Made by a program: the position numbers and the translations under genes. From NCBI GenBank assembly GCA_947632205.1, contig CANROK010000006.1, positions 1-42,141 of the forward strand: DNA of 42,141 nucleotides, in the 5' to 3' direction. Below the pieces are notes generated by a model. The model saw only the letters and a program-made list of their open reading frames with translations, made no database searches and was not told the DNA's origin. This stretch comes from an uncultured Bacilli bacterium (GTDB lineage Bacteria > Bacillota_I > Bacilli_A > RF39 > UBA660). Below are positions 34,755-40,405 of the stretch, piece after piece. The number at the start of each line of letters is the position of its first letter. Positions within the stretch are counted from its first letter, which is position 1.

Positions 34755-34783
34755 AGGTATGCAATAAAAAGCATATCTTTTTT
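34755..34783 (+). terminator. Likely intrinsic terminator
   Basis: AGGTATGC (34755-34762) pairs with GCATATCT (34771-34778) with one G-T pair, followed by T residues to 34783. In the circular element it would end the integrase transcript. The rest of 34671-34754 and 34784-34824 shows nothing recognisable. Confidence 0.6.
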
Positions 34784-34824
34784 ATATATAATTTATAGCA
34801 AGTATGGTTATTATTTAAAAAATA

Positions 34825-34833
34825 TGATAAAAT
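34825..34833 (+). promoter_or_regulatory. Candidate extended -10 for cargo genes
   Basis: TGA-TAAAAT at 34825-34833, 37 bases before the phosphatase ATG. A -35 (TGGTTA at 34805-34810) is weak. Confidence 0.4.
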
Positions 34834-34870
34834 GTCTTTATAGAAATTCTATTAAAAAAGGAGTCAATAA

Positions 34871-35395
34871 ATGAAAATATATATAGTAAGACATGGTGAA
34901 GTATCTCATAATGCATTGAAACAATATAATACAAAAGATGAAGATTTAACTGAACTTGGAATAAGTCAAGCAGAAGAATTAAGAGACAAAATTAAAGATA
35001 TAAACTTTGATGTTATAATTTCTTCACCTTTAATTAGAGCAAAACACACAGCTAACATTATTAATACTAATAATAATGAGATTATTATTGATGATAGAAT
35101 TCAAGAAAGAAGTTGTGGAGATTTAAGTGGTAAACCTCTTGAAATAACCAATCGTGATGAATATTGGAATTATAATACAACAATTCAATATGGAACCTCT
35201 GAAAATATAAAAAGCTTTTTTGATAGAATATACAATTTTTTAGATGAACTTAAATCTCAAAATTATAAAAGTGTTCTAATTGTTGCACATAGTGGCGTTT
35301 CAAAAGCTTTTAGTGCATATTTTGATGGCATTAATGATGGTTGGTTTTTAAATCGTGGATTAAAGAATTGCGAGATAAAAGAATACAAGTTGTAA
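34871..35395 (+). CDS. Histidine phosphatase family protein (cargo)
   Basis: Phosphoglycerate-mutase-like phosphatase. Catalytic motif IYIVRHGEVSHNA (His of RHG), SSPLIRAKHTANII, the acid in the QERSCGDLSG region, and the second catalytic His in LIVAHSGVSKA. 174 aa is typical of the small bacterial phosphatases. AAAAGGAGTC precedes the ATG. It is the first of three cargo genes with phosphohydrolase-type folds inside the mobile element. The substrate is unknown. Confidence 0.88.
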   Translation: MKIYIVRHGEVSHNALKQYNTKDEDLTELGISQAEELRDKIKDINFDVIISSPLIRAKHTANIINTNNNEIIIDDRIQERSCGDLSGKPLEITNRDEYWNYNTTIQYGTSENIKSFFDRIYNFLDELKSQNYKSVLIVAHSGVSKAFSAYFDGINDGWFLNRGLKNCEIKEYKL

Positions 35396-35421
35396 TATAA
35401 AATGAAAGCGAGATGATATTA

Positions 35422-35961
35422 ATGAAATTAATATGTAAAATAACTGATGAAGATTTAGGCGAAAATATGAGTGAAATGAATGAGCCTAGAATGAGATATG
35501 GTGCAAGAGGAATAGTTATAAGAGATGATGGGAAAATAGCAATATTTAATAAATGCAATAAAAATGAATATAAATTGCCAGGTGGTGGTATGGAAGATGA
35601 TGAAGAACCAGAGGATGCTTTTAAAAGAGAGGTATTAGAAGAAACAGGTTGTATTGTCGATATTGTTGATGAATTGGGAACAACGGAAGAATATAAAAGT
35701 AAAGATAATTTTAAACAAATATCATATGTATTTGTGGGAAAAGTTAAAGAAGATACTAAAAAATTAAATATTACAAAAAAAGAAAAAGACGAGGGAGCTA
35801 TTCTTATTTGGGAAACACCTAAAAAAGCATTAGAATTAATAATTAATTGCTATAATAACTTTATTGCATCTTCTTATGACTCTGTTTATTTTACAAAGTT
35901 TGTAGTATTAAGAGATAGAAAAATTTTAGAATATTATTTAAAGGAGAATGAAAATGAGTAA
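35422..35961 (+). CDS. Nudix hydrolase (cargo)
   Basis: Nudix-box enzyme cleaving nucleoside diphosphate-X compounds. The box is complete: GGGMEDDEEPEDAFKREVLE followed by ETGCIV, with the REVLEETG core. It is preceded by RGIVIRDDGKIAIFN. ATG 35422 was preferred because it lies 9 bases after AAAGCGAG. ATG 35413 directly abuts that site. The 3' end overlaps the HIT-like gene by 8 bases, so the two are coupled. Confidence 0.9.
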   Translation: MKLICKITDEDLGENMSEMNEPRMRYGARGIVIRDDGKIAIFNKCNKNEYKLPGGGMEDDEEPEDAFKREVLEETGCIVDIVDELGTTEEYKSKDNFKQISYVFVGKVKEDTKKLNITKKEKDEGAILIWETPKKALELIINCYNNFIASSYDSVYFTKFVVLRDRKILEYYLKENENE

Positions 35962-36379
35962 TTTAGATTTTATGAGTAAATTTAAACCTGAAACAAGATG
36001 TATTAAAGAATTTGAACATTGGATTGTTTGTATTAGAGGAAAGCAAGCAACATTAGGAGATGCAGTTATACTTTTAAAAAGAGAAACACCATCTGTAGCA
36101 GGTATGCTACCAGAAGAAGGAGCTGAATTTCCTAAAGTTATTAAGTGGTATGAAGACGTTTGTATAAGAAAATTTGGAGCAGTAAAATTTAATTACATTA
36201 TTATGATGATGAAAGATTATTTTGTACATTACCATGCATTTCCAAGATATGATAAAGATTTAAATTTATTTGATATTGAATGGAAAGATAACGATTGGCC
36301 GGGTGCTATTAACTTTAAAGGTGGAGATGTACTTGAAGAAGAAAAATTAGAAGAAATTAAAAATTATATGAGTAAATAA
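35954..36379 (+). CDS. HIT-like protein (cargo)
   Basis: 141-aa protein with FEHWIVCIRGKQATLGDAVI, then KFNYIIMMMKDYFVHYHAFP followed by RYDKD. The VHYHAFPRY stretch matches the HxHxxPRY ending of HIT-like nucleotide hydrolases/transferases, though the full HxHxHxx triad is reduced. AAGGAG at 35941-35946 is 7 bases before ATG 35954; the ATG at 35948 is too close. It is coupled to the Nudix gene. Possible substrates are dinucleoside polyphosphates or nucleotide phosphoramidates, by family only. Confidence 0.7.
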   Translation: MSNLDFMSKFKPETRCIKEFEHWIVCIRGKQATLGDAVILLKRETPSVAGMLPEEGAEFPKVIKWYEDVCIRKFGAVKFNYIIMMMKDYFVHYHAFPRYDKDLNLFDIEWKDNDWPGAINFKGGDVLEEEKLEEIKNYMSK

Positions 36380-36390
36380 ATATAAAAAGA

Positions 36391-36442
36391 AAAATAGAAC
36401 TATTGGATCATAAACAATATACCATACCAATAGTTCTATTTT
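36391..36442. terminator. Strong bidirectional terminator
   Basis: AAAATAGAACTATTGG (36391-36406) pairs perfectly over 16 bp with CCAATAGTTCTATTTT (36427-36442). A and T tracts flank it, serving the cargo genes on plus and the repressor gene on minus. Confidence 0.88.
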
Positions 36443-36443
36443 T

Positions 36444-37061
36444 TTATTTAGGAAAATTTTCTTTAATAACTTTATCAATTATATTAAAAATATAATCACG
36501 TTCTTCCATATCGTCACTAATTAAAGCTTTAGGCATTAAAATGTGGTTAGTTTTTTTATTATCATTTTTACTTAAATTGTTATAATACTCTTGTTTTAAA
36601 TCTTCTCTTTTCTCATTATAGTCATCATAAGACATTTTATTTTTAGTTTTTTCCTCATTTAAATTAACTAATTTTAACAAATACTGAACTAAATAATCAT
36701 TCATAGTAAGTTGTATTGTATCAACTGTAATAGGTGTTAAATGTCTATCCATATATTTTTTTTGAAATAATTTAGCACTAAAAATTTTTTCAATTAAATT
36801 TTCAATTAAAAATTCTTCTTCATTAATAAATTCACTTAAACCATATAAATAATCTAAACTAGCATTACAAGTTTTAGAAATATCTATTGCTTCATCTAAC
36901 TTTAATTCTGTACGTCCTGTTTCAATGTTTTTAATTGTATCTAAACTAATATTAGTTTTTCTTGCAAGTTGAGATTGAGAATAACCTTGTTTTTTTCTTG
37001 CAATCTTTACACGTTTTCCTATTTCTTTTTTTTCTAAATCTTCTCCATCATAAATTTCCAT
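36444..37061 (-). CDS. XRE-family transcriptional regulator of the element
   Basis: The N-terminal helix-turn-helix is IGKRVKIARKKQGYSQSQLA followed by RKTNISLDTIKNIETGRTEL (about residues 12-60). The ~140-residue remainder is helical and of unknown function, perhaps for dimerisation or sensing. GGAGGTTC precedes the start. It is divergent from the rep operon and is the natural candidate for the repressor that keeps replication genes off. Direct repeats between the two start regions may be its operators. Confidence 0.9.
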   Translation of the reverse strand: MEIYDGEDLEKKEIGKRVKIARKKQGYSQSQLARKTNISLDTIKNIETGRTELKLDEAIDISKTCNASLDYLYGLSEFINEEEFLIENLIEKIFSAKLFQKKYMDRHLTPITVDTIQLTMNDYLVQYLLKLVNLNEEKTKNKMSYDDYNEKREDLKQEYYNNLSKNDNKKTNHILMPKALISDDMEERDYIFNIIDKVIKENFPK

Positions 37062-37134
37062 AAGAACCTCCTTTTTTGATTTCTATTATATTACAAAATG
37101 TTAAATTAAGATAGTGTTTTAATATTATACACCA

Positions 37135-37163
37135 TTTGAAAATAAACAACACTTTTGAAAATA
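37135..37163 (+). repeat. Direct repeat, candidate repressor operators
   Basis: TTTGAAAATA occurs at 37135-37144 and 37154-37163, 19 bp apart (about two helical turns), between the divergent XRE and rep-operon promoter regions. The spacing suits binding of two repressor units on one face of the DNA. Confidence 0.45.
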
Positions 37164-37196
37164 GATACTACACTAGAGGTTGATATATATTATAAG

Positions 37197-37254
37197 TGTC
37201 AGAGGGAAAACTAGCTAGTCACTGACAAAGAAAAATCAATAGCAATATGCTATT
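37197..37254. repeat. Two inverted repeats upstream of the rep operon
   Basis: TGTCAG (37197-37202) pairs with CTGACA (37222-37227) around a loop that contains the palindrome CTAGCTAG. AATAGCA (37238-37244) pairs with TGCTATT (37248-37254) just before the ribosome site of the gene at 37271. They could be a transfer origin, a second replication signal or a translational control hairpin. Confidence 0.5.
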
Positions 37255-37270
37255 AGGAAGGAGAAAAGTT

Positions 37271-37456
37271 ATGAACATAAATGCGAAGTTAGAAGAAAGA
37301 ACTAGCAAAGAGGGAAATCCATATTTCTGTATTGTGATTAAACTAACAGAGAATGCTGAAAAAATCGTGTTTTTAAATAGTGTAGAGCTTGAATTGTTAA
37401 GATTAACTTATGGCAATAGTAGTCAAAAGATTAAGATGTCAAGTCAAAATTCCTAA
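37271..37456 (+). CDS. Small unknown protein of the element, 61 aa
   Basis: ATG 37271 has AAGGAG at 37257-37262. The protein begins MNINAKLEERTSKEGNPYF and has an alternating strand pattern (CIVIKLTENAEKIVFL), so a small beta-rich fold is likely. No family recognised. Its position as first gene before the origin and rep suggests a helper or control role in replication. Confidence 0.65.
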   Translation: MNINAKLEERTSKEGNPYFCIVIKLTENAEKIVFLNSVELELLRLTYGNSSQKIKMSSQNS

Positions 37457-37479
37457 TGCTAAAACTGATAATAGTTATG

Positions 37480-37545
37480 CAAGCTGGCGTGGTCGTAAGA
37501 CCACAGCCAAGCTTGTAAGCTAAAGTCAGTATTACCTTTAGCTTA
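37480..37545 (+). other. Candidate rolling-circle origin with CRESS-type nonanucleotide loop
   Basis: Two adjacent hairpins. The first is CAAGCTGGCGTGGTC (37480-37494), loop GTAA, and its complement to 37515 with small bulges. The second is TAAGCTAAAG (37516-37525), loop TCAGTATTAC (37526-37535), CTTTAGCTTA (37536-37545): a perfect 10-bp stem. The loop contains CAGTATTAC, of the form of the nonanucleotide nicked by CRESS-virus Reps (TAGTATTAC, TAATATTAC). It sits directly upstream of the rep gene. Confidence 0.75.
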
Positions 37546-37584
37546 ATAATTTTGTGCGTGCATTACTTAATTAATTTTAAGGAG

Positions 37585-38649
37585 ATGGTAGTTATAGATA
37601 GCAAAGATAAAGAATTAAATAAAATTCAAGATAAATCTAAAGAAAAAATTAAAGATGTTTGTACTCGTATGTGGCATATTGTAATTGCTAATCCAAAAGA
37701 TAAAGATTTAGAACATGATAGAATAAAAGAAATATGTTCAAAGTCTAAAAATAAAGTTGAGTTTGGAGCAATGGTTGATGAGTTAGCACCATCTACAAAA
37801 CTATATCATACTCATCTTGTACTAGTATTCAAAAACCCAATTCGTAGAAGTACATTGTGTGGTAAAAAATGGTTTCAAAATTCTCATTGTGAAGCTATTC
37901 GTGGAACTTTACAAGATAATTTGGATTATTTACTTAAAGTTAATCGCCATGCTAATAAAAAGGAGTGTCAGGTTGAGGGAACTTACGAAGAAATAGGAAA
38001 TAAACCTACTATAAAAATAAAACAGGAAAAAGAAAAATTAACAGATATTATTCTAAAATATGTAGAAGATGGAATGAGTACAGCAGATATGATAAAAGCT
38101 GATAGTCGCCTTATAAATAAAATTAGAGAAATAGAACTTACTAGACAACTTTTAATTTCTAAAGAATATATGATTAAGTCAAGAGATGTAAAAGTAGTTT
38201 ATATATGGGGTAAACCCGCAACAGGTAAAACGACATATGTATATGAACATCATGACCCTGAAACTATTTGTCGTATAACTAATTATAGTCGTACTAGAGG
38301 AATATTATTTGATAATTTCGAAAGTGGTAAACATGATGTACTGGTCTTTGAGGATTGGTCATCGACATTTGCTAGGGTTCAGGATATGTTAGGGTGGCTA
38401 GATAAATGGGGAACAATGCTTCCAAGTCGCTATACAGACAAATGTTCATCATATCATTTTGTATACATAATTTCTAATATTCCATATGAAGAACAATATT
38501 CAGAACTAAAATATACTAACATGGATTTATATATGGCTTGGGACAGACGTGTAGATGTGATATTAAATTTTAGAAAAAAATATGATGGTTCTGTAGAAAT
38601 TATAGAACAAAGAAATAGAAAAAAAGAAAAGGAGAATAATCATGAATAA
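37585..38649 (+). CDS. rep: CRESS-type replication initiator (HUH endonuclease - SF3 helicase)
   Basis: The N-terminal nicking domain has motif I MWHIVIANPKDK, motif II LYHTHLVLVF (HxH, metal binding) and motif III LDYLLK (YxxK, catalytic Tyr). A linker leads to an SF3 helicase with Walker A WGKPATGKTT, Walker B DVLVFEDW, motif C VYIISNIPY and an arginine finger in AWDRRVDVI. This order is that of CRESS-DNA virus and pCRESS plasmid Reps. It should nick the loop at 37526-37535. The start is uncertain: ATG 37585 directly abuts AAGGAG, TTG 37552 lacks a ribosome site, and ATA 37594 is the best-spaced codon. The 3' end overlaps the translocase gene by 8 bases. Confidence 0.9.
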   Translation: MVVIDSKDKELNKIQDKSKEKIKDVCTRMWHIVIANPKDKDLEHDRIKEICSKSKNKVEFGAMVDELAPSTKLYHTHLVLVFKNPIRRSTLCGKKWFQNSHCEAIRGTLQDNLDYLLKVNRHANKKECQVEGTYEEIGNKPTIKIKQEKEKLTDIILKYVEDGMSTADMIKADSRLINKIREIELTRQLLISKEYMIKSRDVKVVYIWGKPATGKTTYVYEHHDPETICRITNYSRTRGILFDNFESGKHDVLVFEDWSSTFARVQDMLGWLDKWGTMLPSRYTDKCSSYHFVYIISNIPYEEQYSELKYTNMDLYMAWDRRVDVILNFRKKYDGSVEIIEQRNRKKEKENNHE

Positions 38650-40048
38650 AAATATAAATCAAGTAACAGAAGAAAAAGTTAAGAAAGCTACTACTTGGAA
38701 ACAAGATGTAGAAATAGCAGTTAATCAATTCTTGTACCCATGGAAAGATATAACAGCACTATTAGGAGCATTATCTATTCCATACATAAATAAAGGATTT
38801 GCCAATTTATCAGCAATTCAAAGTGCGAATAATATTTATGAAAGCACCTTAAAAATGTTGCAACTAGAAAATACTCCAATTTTAAAGGATCTTTCAGCAA
38901 ATGGTATATTAACAGGAATATTATATTTCTTATTGTTATATGTATTATCTAAACCATATATGCTTAATAATAAAGCAAAAGATTGCAGAGATTTAAAAAT
39001 AACAGATAATCATACAGAAAGTGGAAATACAATTATTCCAATAAGAAAGGTAAAATCATTTAAAAATCCTAGTGTTAGAAAATTAATTTGTTATAGTAAT
39101 GGTGTATTAGCAAAAGATTTTGAAGAAGATGACAAATTAGAAAGATTATCTAAAAAATGGGGTAAATTTGTTATTGATGTAGAGGAGTATAAATCAAATA
39201 AACTAATTATCAATTATAAAAAACATAAAAGTAATAAAATGTTGTTTTGGAAAAATGATTACTTATTGAAAGATGATTTTAAAATTATATTAGGTATTAA
39301 TGATAAAGGAGAAAAGAAAATTCTAGATTTTAACATTATACCTCATATAACTATTAGTTCAGCTAGTGGTGGTGGAAAAACAACCTTATTTAAGAGTATA
39401 TTCATGCAAAGTTATTTAAAGGGTGCAAAAATTATAATTGCAGACTTTAAAGGTGGGTTAGACTTTAATAAAGGCTGGGACAGATTAGGTAAAGAAAGAT
39501 GTAAGATTATTACTGACGTAAAAACTTTATGGGATTATGTTTCTTATGATTTACCTGATATAGCAAACGAAAGAAAAGCATTATTAAATCGTTATAATTG
39601 TGAAAGTGCTAAAGAATATAATGAGAAGATAGACAAAGGAGAAATAGTAGGAGAAAAAATACAAAGAAAAGTAATTGGACTAGATGAGGCAGCACAGGTA
39701 TTTATTAAATCTAAAAACAAAGATGAAGAAGAAAAATTACAACAAATAAGGGGAAAAATAGAAAATATTTCTTCTCTATATAGAGCAATTAATATTAACC
39801 TAGTAATCTCAACTCAAGTGCCTAGTTCATCTGTACTTACAGAGGCAGTTCGCCATAATGCAGTTTTAAGGATTTGTGGACGAGCTAATAAAATATTAAG
39901 TCAGGTAGCTATTGAAAAAGATATTGCCTCTACTATATCAGCAAATGATAGAGGACGTTTTGCAACAAATGAAGATAAAGATTGTTTCTTTCAGGGGTAT
40001 TTATTCTATGAAAAAGATGTATTTCCTGAATTAAAGGAAAATAAATAA
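38642..40048 (+). CDS. FtsK/SpoIIIE/TcpA-like DNA translocase
   Basis: A 468-aa protein with a membrane segment near residues 88-106 (ILTGILYFLLLYVLS) and possibly another near 40-58. The motor domain follows: Walker A ITISSASGGGKTTLF, IIIADFKGGLDF, Walker B KVIGLDEAAQVF, and sensor-like LVISTQVPSSSVLTEAVRHN. This is the TcpA/FtsK-type ATPase found in Gram-positive conjugative and mobilizable elements, which pumps DNA at the membrane. AAAGGAGAAT precedes the ATG, which overlaps the end of rep. It could couple the Rep-bound strand to a host-encoded mating pore. Confidence 0.88.
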   Translation: MNKNINQVTEEKVKKATTWKQDVEIAVNQFLYPWKDITALLGALSIPYINKGFANLSAIQSANNIYESTLKMLQLENTPILKDLSANGILTGILYFLLLYVLSKPYMLNNKAKDCRDLKITDNHTESGNTIIPIRKVKSFKNPSVRKLICYSNGVLAKDFEEDDKLERLSKKWGKFVIDVEEYKSNKLIINYKKHKSNKMLFWKNDYLLKDDFKIILGINDKGEKKILDFNIIPHITISSASGGGKTTLFKSIFMQSYLKGAKIIIADFKGGLDFNKGWDRLGKERCKIITDVKTLWDYVSYDLPDIANERKALLNRYNCESAKEYNEKIDKGEIVGEKIQRKVIGLDEAAQVFIKSKNKDEEEKLQQIRGKIENISSLYRAININLVISTQVPSSSVLTEAVRHNAVLRICGRANKILSQVAIEKDIASTISANDRGRFATNEDKDCFFQGYLFYEKDVFPELKENK

Positions 40049-40166
40049 AATTTTCTATTTGATAAAGCACTATAAAATTATAATTTGTTGTTTTGTATTA
40101 CATGAAATTGAGGAAAGGAAAGGTGTGAGATTAGCTTATAAAATAAAATGTTAAGGAGATGGTTAA

Positions 40167-40316
40167 ATGAAGAAAGATAAGTTAACACAAATAGAGATTG
40201 ATAATGTTATTGATAAAGTAATAAACTTATCAATTATCTCACGTATTATGAATTTGAATTTAATCACAGAAAAACAATTCTATGTGCTAAAAGAAAAAAT
40301 AAAATCTTTTTACTAG
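40167..40316 (+). CDS. Small 49-aa protein upstream of the integrase
   Basis: ATG 40167 follows AAGGAGATGG, a strong ribosome site. The product, MKKDKLTQIEIDNVIDKVIN..., is helical with LITEKQFYVLKEKI near the end, resembling short SHOCT-like or helix-hairpin proteins that often lie next to serine recombinases. It might act as a recombination directionality factor or in transcription. That is inference. The rest of 40049-40405 holds its leader and the integrase promoter. Confidence 0.6.
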   Translation: MKKDKLTQIEIDNVIDKVINLSIISRIMNLNLITEKQFYVLKEKIKSFY

Positions 40317-40318
40317 AA

Positions 40319-40347
40319 TTGTAAATGATTAGATTATAGTGTATAAT
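40319..40347 (+). promoter_or_regulatory. Sigma-A promoter of the integrase
   Basis: TTGTAA (40319-40324), 17 bp, TATAAT (40342-40347). It starts directly after the 49-aa ORF, so integrase can be expressed independently. Confidence 0.78.
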
Positions 40348-40405
40348 ATTTGCGAGGACATAAATAGAGAAATGTTCAATAAATTATTGAAGAAAGAGAG
40401 GTAAA

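Noticed and set aside
40049-40075. GAAAAT/ATTTTC hairpin after the translocase gene as a terminator
   Set aside because: The stem is short and purely A/T-based, with no following T run.
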